A program made the translations under genes and the position numbers. DNA of 36,958 bases from assembly GCF_014837105.1 (NCBI RefSeq), contig NZ_JACSPO010000006.1, positions 120,413 to 157,370 of the forward strand, given 5' to 3'. The notes beneath the pieces are model-generated. The model saw nothing but the letters and a program-made list of their open reading frames with translations. It had not been told where the DNA came from and did not search any database. The stretch is from Oceanitalea stevensii. GTDB taxonomy: Bacteria; Actinomycetota; Actinomycetes; Actinomycetales; Actinomycetaceae. Position 1 is the stretch's first letter, and every line of letters begins with the position of its first letter. Shown in pieces: positions 23,201 to 30,763 of the stretch.

Positions 23201-25426
23201 TCAGGACCGGTCGAGGAACTGGGCGCGCTCGGGGTCGAGCTGCTCGGTGATCGCCTGGAGCAGGGCCGGGTGGTCCATGAGCAGGCGGTCCTGGTCGACG
23301 AGCGCGCGCGCGTCCCAGCGGGCCTTCTCGATGACCGCCGTGTCGGTGAGGACGCGCAGCAGGCGCAGGGAGCTGCCGCGGCCGGACTGGGCCGCGCCGA
23401 GGATGTCGCCCTCGCGGCGCTGCTCGAGGTCCACCTGGGCCAGCTCGAAGCCGTCGGTGGTGGCCTCGAAGGCCCGCAGGCGGGTCATCGCCGGGGTGTC
23501 CTCCACGGCGGTGGTCCAGGCGATGCACGTGCCGGGGCGGGCACCGCGGCCGATGCGGCCGCGCAGCTGGTGGAGCTGGGAGATGCCGAAGCGGTCGGCG
23601 TCCATGATGACCATGACCGAGGCCTCGGGGACGTCGACACCGACCTCGACGACGGTCGTCGTCACGAGGACCGGCACCTGGCCCGAGGCGAAGGCGGCCA
23701 TCGCCGCCTCCTTGTCCTCCGGCGACATCCGGCCGTGCAGCTCGCCCACCGCGACGCCCGCGAGGACCGGGTGCTCGCGCAGGAGCGCGGCGACCTCGTC
23801 GACGGCGGCCAGCGGCCGGGCGGGCGCGGGGCGGGCACCCGACGGCGCGTCCTCGGCGGGCGGCTCGTCGACCTCGGTGAGGAGGTCGGTCTCGACGTCG
23901 TCGTCCTGGGACGTGATCCGGGGGCACACGACGTAGACGCGACCGCCGTCGTCGATCTCCTCGCGGGCCAGCTGCCAGGTGCGCTCGACCCACCGCGGGT
24001 GGGTCGAGGGGGCGAGGAAGGTGCGGATGGGCGAGCGGCCGGCGGGGATCTCGCGCAGCGTGGAGGTCTCGAGGTCACCGAAGACGGTCATCGCAACGGT
24101 CCGCGGGATGGGCGTGGCCGTCATGACGAGCAGGTGCGGGGCGGTGGCGGCCTTGGCGCGCAGGGCGTCACGCTGCTCGACGCCGAAGCGGTGCTGCTCG
24201 TCGACGACGACGAGCCCGAGCTCGGCGAACTGGACGTCCTCGGAGAGCAGCGCGTGGGTGCCGATGACGATCCCCGCCTCCCCGGAGGCCGCGGCGAGGA
24301 GCGCCTTCTTCCGGGCGGCGGCCGGCATGGAGCCGGTGAGCAGGGTGACCCGGGTGGCGTCCTCCGCGCCGCCGAGCATCCCCGCCTCGGCGAGCGGGCC
24401 GAGCATCGCGGTGATCGAGCGGGCGTGCTGGGCGGCGAGCACCTCGGTGGGCGCGAGGAGCGCGGCCTGCCCCCCGGCGTCGACGACCTGGAGCATGGCG
24501 AGCAGCGCGACGACCGTCTTGCCCGAGCCCACCTCGCCCTGGAGCAGGCGCTGCATGGGCCAGGGCCGGGCGAGCTCGGCGGACAGCTCGGCGACGACCT
24601 CCTGCTGGCCGTGGGTGAGGGTGAAGGGCAGCCGGGCCTCGAAGGCCTCGCGGATGCCGCCCTCCCGCGCGGGGCGGGCGGTGGCCGCGGTGGCCTCCGC
24701 CTCCGCGCGCCGCACCGCGAGCGCCGTCTGGAGGACGAAGGCCTCCTCGTAGCGCAGCCGGTCGCGGCCCCGGCGCCAGTCCTCGTCCGTCGTGGGGGCG
24801 TGGACCAGCCGCAGCGCCTCGAGGAGCGTGGGCATGCTCTCGCGCTGGAGGACGCGGAAGGGGACGGGGTCGGGGACGTCGGCCTCGTGGAGGGGCTCGA
24901 GGACGGTCTGCACCGCACCCCGGATCCGCCACGTGGGCAGCGACGCGCTCGCCGGGTAGAAGGGGATCGGCCGGGACTGCTCCAGCGCCGCGAGCTCGGT
25001 GTCCTCCTCGTCGTCGACGAAGCGGAAGTCGGGGTTCTTGAGCATCCGCCGGCCGCCGAACTCCTCGACGGTGCCGGTGAACAGCCCCACCCGGCCGCCG
25101 CGCAGCTGGTTCTCGCGGCTGGCGAGCATGCCGCGTCCGCCGAAGAAGCGCAGGAGCAGCTCGCGCCGGCCGTCGCTCACCGTGACGTCGAGCATCGCGG
25201 TCCGCGGGTTGCGGGTGGACCGCATCGAGGTGCGCACGACCATGGCGTTGACCGTGACGTGGTCCCCCACCGGCAGGTCGGTGAAGTCCGTGAGCCGGCC
25301 CGGCTCCCCGTAGCGGCGCGGGTAGTGGCGCAGCAGGTCCCAGGCCGTCTCGATGCCGAGCTTGGCCAGCGCCTTGGCGGTGCGGTCCCCGACGAGCCGG
25401 GCCAGCGGGGTGGTCAGGGCGGTCAC
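23201..25426 (-). CDS. recG: ATP-dependent DNA helicase RecG
   Basis: This 741-aa helicase remodels stalled replication forks and Holliday junctions. An N-terminal wedge/OB domain spans ~60-180 (LTDFTDLPVGDHVTVNAMVV). Walker A is GEVGSGKTVVAL near residue 294, Walker B is the RecG-type DEQHRFG near 410, then motif III TATPIPRT and motif VI QLHQLRGRIGRG near 620. The C-terminal TRG-type region follows. The GTG start overlaps the DAK-gene stop (GTGA), and a very long upstream extension of the frame is a shadow. The C-terminus is complete. Confidence 0.96.
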   Translation of the reverse strand: MTALTTPLARLVGDRTAKALAKLGIETAWDLLRHYPRRYGEPGRLTDFTDLPVGDHVTVNAMVVRTSMRSTRNPRTAMLDVTVSDGRRELLLRFFGGRGMLASRENQLRGGRVGLFTGTVEEFGGRRMLKNPDFRFVDDEEDTELAALEQSRPIPFYPASASLPTWRIRGAVQTVLEPLHEADVPDPVPFRVLQRESMPTLLEALRLVHAPTTDEDWRRGRDRLRYEEAFVLQTALAVRRAEAEATAATARPAREGGIREAFEARLPFTLTHGQQEVVAELSAELARPWPMQRLLQGEVGSGKTVVALLAMLQVVDAGGQAALLAPTEVLAAQHARSITAMLGPLAEAGMLGGAEDATRVTLLTGSMPAAARKKALLAAASGEAGIVIGTHALLSEDVQFAELGLVVVDEQHRFGVEQRDALRAKAATAPHLLVMTATPIPRTVAMTVFGDLETSTLREIPAGRSPIRTFLAPSTHPRWVERTWQLAREEIDDGGRVYVVCPRITSQDDDVETDLLTEVDEPPAEDAPSGARPAPARPLAAVDEVAALLREHPVLAGVAVGELHGRMSPEDKEAAMAAFASGQVPVLVTTTVVEVGVDVPEASVMVIMDADRFGISQLHQLRGRIGRGARPGTCIAWTTAVEDTPAMTRLRAFEATTDGFELAQVDLEQRREGDILGAAQSGRGSSLRLLRVLTDTAVIEKARWDARALVDQDRLLMDHPALLQAITEQLDPERAQFLDRS

Positions 25427-26925
25427 TGGGCCCCCAGGAGCAGCTCGGGCACGGGCACGCCGGCGTCGAGGACGAGGACCTCGGCCTGCGGCGCACGGGC
25501 GAGGACGGCGGTGCGCAGCCGGCCGGCGACGCCGGTGGTGCCGGAGCCGACGACGGCGGTGAGGAGCTCGTCCCCCGGCTGCACGAGCCGGGCGACGGCC
25601 TCCTCGAGACCGACGACGGCGCAGGTGGCCGTGCGGACGCTGCCCGCGACGTCGTCGGCCGCGGCGAGCCGCTCGGTGGCGGGCGCGCCGGGGTGCTGCT
25701 CGGCGACGACGGCGAGGACGGCGGGCTCGGAGCGGGTGGCGGCCACCGCGACGCGCTGCGGGAGGAAGGGCCCGTCGGTGACGACCCGGCCGGCCAGCGC
25801 CGCCGACTCCTCGTCGCAGGGCAGGAGGAGGACCTCGCGCGCGCCGGCGTCGACGACGCCGCGCTCGAGACCCGCGGCGGCGGGGCCGAGGACGACGACG
25901 GCGCCGGTGGCCGCGAGCGGGGCGACGAGCCCGGGCAGGCGCGTGCAGGCGACGACGCCGGCGGGCGGGGCGGTGAGCGAGCGGACGCACACCTGCTCGG
26001 CGCCGTCGGCCAGGACGGCGGTGGGCTCGGCGGTGTGGACGTGGACCTGCCACAGGCCGCGCTCCCCCGGCCCCTCGCTGCCGCCGACGACGGCGACCGA
26101 CTCGCCCGCGGCGTCGAGGCGGGTGCGCAGCGCGGCGGCCTCCCGTGCCGTCGCGTGGAGGACGTACATGACCTCGAGGTCCCCGGGCCCGCCCTCCTCG
26201 GCGCCGACGACGCCCGCGCCGAGGGCGCACGCGGCGTGGTGGGCCGCCGGCCGGGGCGCCGGCAGGCTCGCCAGCGCCTCCCGGGCACGGGCGGTGGCCG
26301 GGGCGCCGCCGCAGACCACGGCCGCGAGCGCCTCGAGGAGGATCGTGTAGCCCGCCGCGCCGGCGTCGACGACGCCGCGCTCGGCGAGGACCGGGAGCTG
26401 GCTGCGGGTGTCGCCGAGCGCGCGGGCGGCGCCCTGCGCGGCGGCGGTGACGACGCCGGCCAGGCTCCGGTCGGCCGCCTCCTCCGCCGCGAGGGCGGCG
26501 GCCGCGGCGACGGTGAGGACGGTGCCCTCGACGGGGCGGGCCACCGCCTGCCGGGCGTCCTGGGCGGCGACGGTGAGCGCGGCGGCGGTAGCGGGGCCGT
26601 CGAGGGAGTCCCGGCCGGCGACCGCGCGGGCCAGGCCACGCATCGCCTGGCTGAGGATGACCCCGGAGTTGCCCCGGGCCCCGACGAGCGCGCCCCGGGC
26701 CGCGGCGGCGGTGAGCGCGGTGAGGTCCCCCTCCGGGCGGAGGCGGCCGGCGGCGCGGGCGGCCCCGGCGAGGGTGAGGACGAGGTTGGTGCCGGTGTCC
26801 CCGTCGGGGACGGGGAAGACGTTGAGGACGTCGACCTGCCGGCGGACGGCGAGGAGCGACCTCAGCCCCTGCTCGAACCAGCGGCGCACGTCCGCGGGCC
26901 CGAGCACGGTGAGCGTGTCCGCCAC
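25423..26925 (-). CDS. DAK2/DegV-type protein, FakA-like fatty-acid kinase subunit
   Basis: This 500-aa protein resembles FakA, the ATP-binding subunit that phosphorylates fatty acids held by a FakB/DegV partner. The Mg-binding motif [13 protein letters not shown] (Asp41, Asp43) and [12 protein letters not shown] lie in the N-terminal DAK2 domain (~1-200). RPVEGT and VVDAGAAGY follow, then an Ala-rich middle domain and a C-terminal domain ending [11 protein letters not shown] and [17 protein letters not shown] start with a perfect GGAGG site. The DAK-recG order, divergent from rpmB, is conserved in Gram-positives. No FakB gene is seen in the window. Confidence 0.85.
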   Translation of the reverse strand: MADTLTVLGPADVRRWFEQGLRSLLAVRRQVDVLNVFPVPDGDTGTNLVLTLAGAARAAGRLRPEGDLTALTAAAARGALVGARGNSGVILSQAMRGLARAVAGRDSLDGPATAAALTVAAQDARQAVARPVEGTVLTVAAAAALAAEEAADRSLAGVVTAAAQGAARALGDTRSQLPVLAERGVVDAGAAGYTILLEALAAVVCGGAPATARAREALASLPAPRPAAHHAACALGAGVVGAEEGGPGDLEVMYVLHATAREAAALRTRLDAAGESVAVVGGSEGPGERGLWQVHVHTAEPTAVLADGAEQVCVRSLTAPPAGVVACTRLPGLVAPLAATGAVVVLGPAAAGLERGVVDAGAREVLLLPCDEESAALAGRVVTDGPFLPQRVAVAATRSEPAVLAVVAEQHPGAPATERLAAADDVAGSVRTATCAVVGLEEAVARLVQPGDELLTAVVGSGTTGVAGRLRTAVLARAPQAEVLVLDAGVPVPELLLGAQ

Positions 26926-27005
26926 GTCCGTCCTCCCGGGTATCGTCGATCGCGTTCAGGTTAGTGCCCACCCCTGACACCGTGACGCACCTCGCCCGAG
27001 CCCGT

Positions 27006-27056
27006 TTGGGCGCGCCCCACGGCGTCGGGTATCCTGCTCAGGTTGCCCGTACGGGC
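27006..27056 (+). promoter_or_regulatory. rpmB promoter with operator-like palindrome at the predicted start site
   Basis: TTGGGC (27006-27011) and TATCCT (27030-27035) are 18 bp apart. The perfect 12-bp palindrome GCCCGTACGGGC (27045-27056) lies where transcription would begin, a typical repressor position, although it could also cap the 5' end of the mRNA as a hairpin. Confidence 0.45.
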
Positions 27057-27093
27057 GGTCGGCCGGCCTGCGCCGTCGACCACGACAGACCCC

Positions 27094-27112
27094 CACGATC
27101 GAGCAGATCGTG
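27094..27112 (+). promoter_or_regulatory. Inverted repeat in the rpmB leader
   Basis: CACGATC and GATCGTG form a perfect 7-bp stem with a 5-nt loop, ending about 28 nt before the rpmB GTG and just upstream of its AGGAG site. A role in leader-mediated control of L28 is possible but unproven. Confidence 0.4.
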
Positions 27113-27140
27113 TTGCCAGCAAGAGATTCAGGAGAAGACC

Positions 27141-27338
27141 GTGGCTGCCACCTGCGACGTCTGCGGCAAGCACCCCAGCTTCGGCAAGAGCGTCTCGCAC
27201 TCCCACGTGCGGACGAGCCGTCGGTGGAACCCGAACATCCAGCGCGTGCGCACGAACGTGAACGGCACCGCGAAGCGGATGAACGTCTGCACCTCGTGCC
27301 TCAAGGCCGGCAAGGTGCAGCGCGCCACCAGCGCCTGA
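27141..27338 (+). CDS. rpmB: Large ribosomal subunit protein bL28 (zinc-ribbon form)
   Basis: This 65-aa ribosomal protein L28 has the core [24 protein letters not shown] (Cys5, Cys8) and CTSC near residue 50 form a four-Cys zinc ribbon, the C+ type that zinc-starved Actinobacteria replace with a Cys-less paralogue. The GTG at 27141 has an AGGAG site 6 nt upstream; the open frame extends further upstream but is not conserved. It is divergent from the DAK gene and followed by a strong terminator. Confidence 0.96.
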   Translation: MAATCDVCGKHPSFGKSVSHSHVRTSRRWNPNIQRVRTNVNGTAKRMNVCTSCLKAGKVQRATSA

Positions 27339-27375
27339 TCTGCCCCACCCGGCCCGCCGGGTGACCAGAGCCTGA

Positions 27376-27412
27376 CCGAGAGGGCCGCCCGAGCACCGGG
27401 CGGCCCTCTCGG
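27376..27412 (+). terminator. Terminator after rpmB
   Basis: A perfect 16-bp stem (27376-27391 and 27397-27412) with a 5-nt loop starts 38 nt after the rpmB stop. No U-tract follows. The next gene's -10 begins just beyond it. Confidence 0.88.
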
Positions 27413-27422
27413 CGTGCCCGGG

Positions 27423-27428
27423 TACTGT
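27423..27428 (+). promoter_or_regulatory. -10 element of the GNAT gene (leaderless)
   Basis: TACTGT, 6 nt, then GTG at 27435. It lies immediately downstream of the rpmB terminator stem. Confidence 0.55.
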
Positions 27429-27434
27429 GGCGCG

Positions 27435-27968
27435 GTGCCCGAGCTCACCACCGACCGCCTCCTCCTGCGCCCGTGGACCGACGACGACGTCGACTTCGCC
27501 CTCGACCTCCACTCCCGCTGGGAGGTCCAGCGCTTCCTCGGTGCCGAGCCGCGGGTCATCACCGACCGTGCCGAGGCGGTCGAGCGGGTCACGCGCTACC
27601 GCAGCCTGGACGACCACCCCGTCCACGGGATCTGGCTCGTCACCGACCGTGACGGCGTCCGGCGGCACGGCACGCTGCTCCTCAAGGACATCCCCCTGTC
27701 CGGCCCGACGCTGCCGCTGGCACCCTCCGGGGACACCGAGATCGGCTGGCACCTCCACCCTGACTCGTGGGGTCACGGGTACGCGAGCGAGGCGGCGGCC
27801 GCCGTGCTGGCCCACGCCCTGGCCTCAGGGCTCCCGCGCGTGGTGGCGGTGACGTACCCGGAGAACGAGGCCTCGCAGCGGGTGGCGCTGCGCATCGGCA
27901 TGGAGCACCGCGGCACGACGGACCGGTTCTACAACGTGACGAGCGAGCTCTTCGTCGCCGAGGCGTAG
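27435..27968 (+). CDS. GNAT family N-acetyltransferase (RimJ-like)
   Basis: This 177-aa acetyl-CoA-dependent acetyltransferase begins with the RimJ/RimL-type opening ELTTDRLLLRPWTDDDVDFA. The acetyl-CoA-binding motif A is around GWHLHPDSWGHGYASEAAAAVLAHA, followed by NEASQRVALRIGMEHRG, typical for the family. GTG at 27435 is chosen because a TACTGT -10 lies 6 nt upstream; a frame from 27414 would add seven non-conserved residues. The acceptor could be a protein N-terminus, small amine or antibiotic. It converges with the pirin gene, 5 bp apart. Confidence 0.85.
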   Translation: MPELTTDRLLLRPWTDDDVDFALDLHSRWEVQRFLGAEPRVITDRAEAVERVTRYRSLDDHPVHGIWLVTDRDGVRRHGTLLLKDIPLSGPTLPLAPSGDTEIGWHLHPDSWGHGYASEAAAAVLAHALASGLPRVVAVTYPENEASQRVALRIGMEHRGTTDRFYNVTSELFVAEA

Positions 27969-27973
27969 CGAGG

Positions 27974-28984
27974 TCAGGAGCGGGGCTGCTCGAGCCGGGA
28001 GCGGGGCTTGAGCCGCACCTGCGGCAGCTCGGGGGCGGGCAGGGGCGCGCCGTCGTACCCGGAGACCCAGCCGAAGCGGGCGATGCCCTCGGGGTCGCCC
28101 GCGACCGCCGCCTGCCACTGCGCCCGGGCGGTGACGACTTCCTCGTGGGTGCGGCCGACGAAGTTCCACCACATGAGCACCTCCTCCTCGAAGGGGGCGC
28201 CGCCCATGAGCACCGCACGGACCGGCGTGTCACCGGCCTCGAGGAGGATCTCGTCCCGCCCGGGCGCGAGGTACGCCAGCCACGCCTCGGCCACGGGGGT
28301 GCCGGCGACGGTCAGCTCCCCGGAGACGAGGAGCACCCCGTGCTCGAAGGCCGGGTCCACCGGCAGCCGGACGGTCGCGCCGGCCGGGACGTCGAGCTGC
28401 GCGGCGACGAGCGGCGAGTAGGCCCGCGCGGGTGAGGTCACGCCGCCGAGCGAGCCCATGAAGACCCTCACCAGGGCGCCGTCGACCGAGAAGGACGGGA
28501 CGTCCCGCACGTGGTCGAAGGCAAGCTCGCCCGCGCGGGCCGTGCCGGGCAGGGCGGTCCAGAGCTGGACGCCGTGCAGGCGACCCTGCTCGGGGAAGCG
28601 CGCGAGCGTCCCCTCCTCGGAGTGACAGATCCCGTCACCGGCCGTCATGAGGTTGAGCTGGCCCGGCTCGATCGTCTGCACCGAGCCGAGGGCGTCCCGG
28701 TGGAGCACCTGCCCCTCGAAGAGCCACGTCACCGTCTGCAGCCCGGTGTGCGGGTGCGGGGCCACGTCCATCCCGCCGGAGACGGCGATGTCGTCCGGGC
28801 CGTAGTGGTCGGCGAAGCAGAACGCCCCGATCAAGGAGCGCCGGCGCGACGGGAGGGTGCGGCGCACCGTCATCGCCCGCGGCCCGCCGAGCGGGACGTC
28901 GCGCGGCTCGATGAGCTCGACGGCGGCCGGCTCCGGGCCGGCCACGCACACCTGCTCCTGCGGGCGGGGCTCGAGGTTCGTCAT
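27974..28984 (-). CDS. Pirin family protein
   Basis: This 336-aa bicupin protein carries the N-terminal pirin metal site in APHPHTGLQTVTWLFEGQ, with further ligands at HRDALGS and GDGICHSEE. A second cupin and a pirin C-terminal domain ending in EEEVLMWWNFVGRTHEEV follow. Pirins are iron-binding proteins with quercetinase or regulatory roles; which applies here is unknown. The ATG has both a GGAGG site and a TACGCT hexamer 6 nt upstream. Alternative longer frames are shadows of thiL. It is transcribed in the same direction as thiL but with its own promoter. Confidence 0.92.
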   Translation of the reverse strand: MTNLEPRPQEQVCVAGPEPAAVELIEPRDVPLGGPRAMTVRRTLPSRRRSLIGAFCFADHYGPDDIAVSGGMDVAPHPHTGLQTVTWLFEGQVLHRDALGSVQTIEPGQLNLMTAGDGICHSEEGTLARFPEQGRLHGVQLWTALPGTARAGELAFDHVRDVPSFSVDGALVRVFMGSLGGVTSPARAYSPLVAAQLDVPAGATVRLPVDPAFEHGVLLVSGELTVAGTPVAEAWLAYLAPGRDEILLEAGDTPVRAVLMGGAPFEEEVLMWWNFVGRTHEEVVTARAQWQAAVAGDPEGIARFGWVSGYDGAPLPAPELPQVRLKPRSRLEQPRS

Positions 28985-28990
28985 GCCTCC

Positions 28991-28996
28991 AGCGTA
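28991..28996 (-). promoter_or_regulatory. -10 element of the pirin gene
   Basis: TACGCT, with 6 nt (GGAGGC) before the ATG. The spacer doubles as a ribosome-binding-site sequence, so leaderless and leadered readings are both possible. Confidence 0.45.
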
Positions 28997-29000
28997 GGCA

Positions 29001-29022
29001 GGCGGTCCCCGAGAGGGACGCC
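29001..29022 (-). terminator. Hairpin between thiL and pirin
   Basis: GGCGGTCCC pairs with GGGACGCC (one bulge) around a 5-nt loop at the thiL stop codon. It could end thiL transcription just before the pirin promoter. The stem is short and there is no U-tract. Confidence 0.45.
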
Positions 29023-30110
29023 TACCGGCGAAAGTGGTCCCAGCCGACGGCGGCGGCGTGCGGAGCGTCCTGCGGTGCCGTGACGACGCCCGGCCCCCCG
29101 GCCCGCACGGTGCCGAGCCGCCGGAAGCCCTCCGGCAGCGGCGCGCCGGCGGGGAAGGTGGCGAGCAGGCCATGGTCCTCACCACCGGTGAGCAACCACG
29201 CCTCCGGCGCGGTGCCCAGGCGTGCCGCGAGCGGGGCGAGGGCGGCGAGGTCGTCCGCGAGGGAGTCGGCGAGCGGGTCGAGGACGATCTCGACGCCCGA
29301 CGCGCGCGCCAGCCGCCCGGCGTCGCGCAGCAGGCCGTCGCTCACGTCCATCATCGCGCTGGCACCCGCGTCGGCGGCGGCCGGGCCGGCGGCGTAGGGC
29401 GGCACGGGCCGCAGGAAGGCGACGACGGCGGCGGCGTCGTCGTCGGCGTCCGCGATACCGGCGAGGAGGGTGCCGGACCCGGCGGCGCCGTCGGCGTCCT
29501 CCGTGCCGGTGGCGAGGGGGCCGGACCCGGCGGCCGCGGCGCCGTCGTCGTCCTCCGTGCCGGTGGCAAGGACGGCGAGGCCGGCGGCGGCCCGCCCGAT
29601 GGTGCCGGCGTGGGCGAGCACGTCGCCGGGGCGGGCGCCGGAGCGCAGGACCGGGTCGCGGCCCTCGAGGTCGCCGTGGACGGTGACGGCGACGACGAGC
29701 CGCTCCCCCGCACTGAGGTCGCCGCCGTCGACGCCGACAGCGAGCGGCCCGCACACGTCGGCGAGGCCGCGGGCGAGGTCCTCGACCCAGCCGACCGGGG
29801 TGGCCGGCGGCAGGACGAGGCCGACGACGGTGCTCGTCGGGACGGCGCCCATGGCCGCGATGTCGGCGAGGTTCTGCGCGGCGGCCCGGGCCCCGACGTC
29901 GCGGGCGGTGCCCCAGCCGCGGCGGAAGTGGTGGTCCTCGACGAGGACGTCGGTCGACACGACGAAGCGCCCGTCCGGGGCGGCCACGACGGCGGCGTCG
30001 TCACCGGTCGGGACGAGCGTGGCCCGCCCGCGCGGGAGCAGCGGGGTGAAGCGGGCGAGGAGCTCGCCCTCGCTCAGCGCACTGACGGGGAGCGCGGACG
30101 TGTCGGTCAC
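29022..30110 (-). CDS. thiL: Thiamine-monophosphate kinase
   Basis: This 362-aa kinase makes thiamine diphosphate from thiamine monophosphate and ATP. The N-terminal Mg/ATP-binding blocks are GDDAAVV, STDVLVEDHHFRRGW and DVGARAAAQNLADIAAMGA. The ATP/Mg segment GVDGGDLSAGE, the signature MMDVSDGLLRDAGRLA and the C-terminal TGGEDHGLLATFP complete the fold. A poorly conserved loop around residues 175-225 is expanded by an imperfect tandem duplication (LATGTEDxDGAA units). The GTG start is preceded by TAGCGT and a 6-nt spacer. It is divergent from the DUF3515 gene. Confidence 0.95.
   Translation of the reverse strand: MTDTSALPVSALSEGELLARFTPLLPRGRATLVPTGDDAAVVAAPDGRFVVSTDVLVEDHHFRRGWGTARDVGARAAAQNLADIAAMGAVPTSTVVGLVLPPATPVGWVEDLARGLADVCGPLAVGVDGGDLSAGERLVVAVTVHGDLEGRDPVLRSGARPGDVLAHAGTIGRAAAGLAVLATGTEDDDGAAAAGSGPLATGTEDADGAAGSGTLLAGIADADDDAAAVVAFLRPVPPYAAGPAAADAGASAMMDVSDGLLRDAGRLARASGVEIVLDPLADSLADDLAALAPLAARLGTAPEAWLLTGGEDHGLLATFPAGAPLPEGFRRLGTVRAGGPGVVTAPQDAPHAAAVGWDHFRR
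29473..29574 (-). repeat. Tandem in-frame duplication inside thiL
   Basis: A 48-bp unit (29473-29520) is followed directly by a 54-bp near-copy (29521-29574). They differ mainly by a 6-bp insertion and encode 16- and 18-residue versions of the same Asp/Gly/Ala-rich peptide. Confidence 0.85.
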
Positions 30111-30116
30111 CCGGCC

Positions 30117-30122
30117 ACGCTA
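30117..30122 (-). promoter_or_regulatory. -10 element of thiL (leaderless)
   Basis: TAGCGT, 6 nt, then the GTG at 30110. Confidence 0.5.
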
Positions 30123-30153
30123 CCCGGGGCGCCGCCGCGCTCGGGCGGCGGGT

Positions 30154-30159
30154 TACCGT
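30154..30159 (+). promoter_or_regulatory. -10 element of the DUF3515 gene (leaderless)
   Basis: TACCGT, 7 nt, then GTG at 30167. An earlier GTG at 30158 overlaps the hexamer and is unlikely to be the start. Confidence 0.5.
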
Positions 30160-30166
30160 GAGGGAC

Positions 30167-30670
30167 GTGAGACGACGGCGGACGATGGCGGTGGCGGCAG
30201 CGGTGGCGGCGGTGGGGGCGTGCTCCTCACCGGTGACGGTGCCCGCCGGCCCCTACGCCGCGGACCCCGTCTGCGGGGAGGTCCTCCAGGCGCTGCCCGG
30301 TGAGCTCGCCGGTGGTGAGGAGCGCTCGATCGGGAGCCAGTCCATCGCCGGCTGGGGCGAGCCGGCGATCACGCTGCGCTGCGGCGTCGACGTCCCCGGC
30401 CCGAGCACCGAGCGGTGCATCACCGTGGAGTCGGGCGACACCTCCGTCGACTGGCTCGCCCTCGAGGCCGACGACGACATGGTCCCCGAGCACGCCCGGC
30501 GCGAGAACGGCTCCTGGACCTTCATCACCTACGGGCGCGTGCCCGCGGTGGAGGTCGTCGTGCCGACCGAGCGCGGCGGCGACCAGCCCACGGCGGTCCT
30601 GGTCGACCTGGCGTCGGCGGTAGAGCGGACGACGCCCGAGCGCAGCTGCATCGGCACAGACGACCTCTAA
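30167..30670 (+). CDS. DUF3515 family lipoprotein
   Basis: This 167-aa protein has a basic N-terminus (RRRR), a short hydrophobic stretch and lipobox VGAC with Cys19, so it is probably membrane-anchored and exposed outside. The mature part keeps several cysteines (PVCGEVLQALP, LRCGVD, ERCITVES, RSCIG), typical of DUF3515. In Actinobacteria this family often sits beside ddl and thiL, exactly as here. The function is unknown; a cell-envelope role is suggested only by location and neighbours. It ends at a TAA that begins the symmetric element at 30670-30763. Confidence 0.85.
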   Translation: MRRRRTMAVAAAVAAVGACSSPVTVPAGPYAADPVCGEVLQALPGELAGGEERSIGSQSIAGWGEPAITLRCGVDVPGPSTERCITVESGDTSVDWLALEADDDMVPEHARRENGSWTFITYGRVPAVEVVVPTERGGDQPTAVLVDLASAVERTTPERSCIGTDDL

Positions 30671-30763
30671 CCCACCCCTTCTTCCCGCATATGCGGAAAT
30701 ACTGCAGGCGTCCACGCACTCCGGCGGTGATTTTCGCGCATATGCGCGAGGTGCGGGGTGGGT
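30670..30763. terminator. Nested inverted-repeat element filling the DUF3515/ddl gap
   Basis: The whole convergent spacer is symmetric. The outer arms are ACCCACCCC (30670-30678) and GGGGTGGGT (30755-30763). Inside are two perfect palindromes, CCGCATATGCGG (30685-30696) and TCGCGCATATGCGCGA (30734-30749), which share the core CGCATATGCG. They are flanked inward by AAAT and ATTT in mirror orientation. A double bidirectional terminator or cruciform is the simplest reading; paired protein-binding sites are an alternative. Confidence 0.65.
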
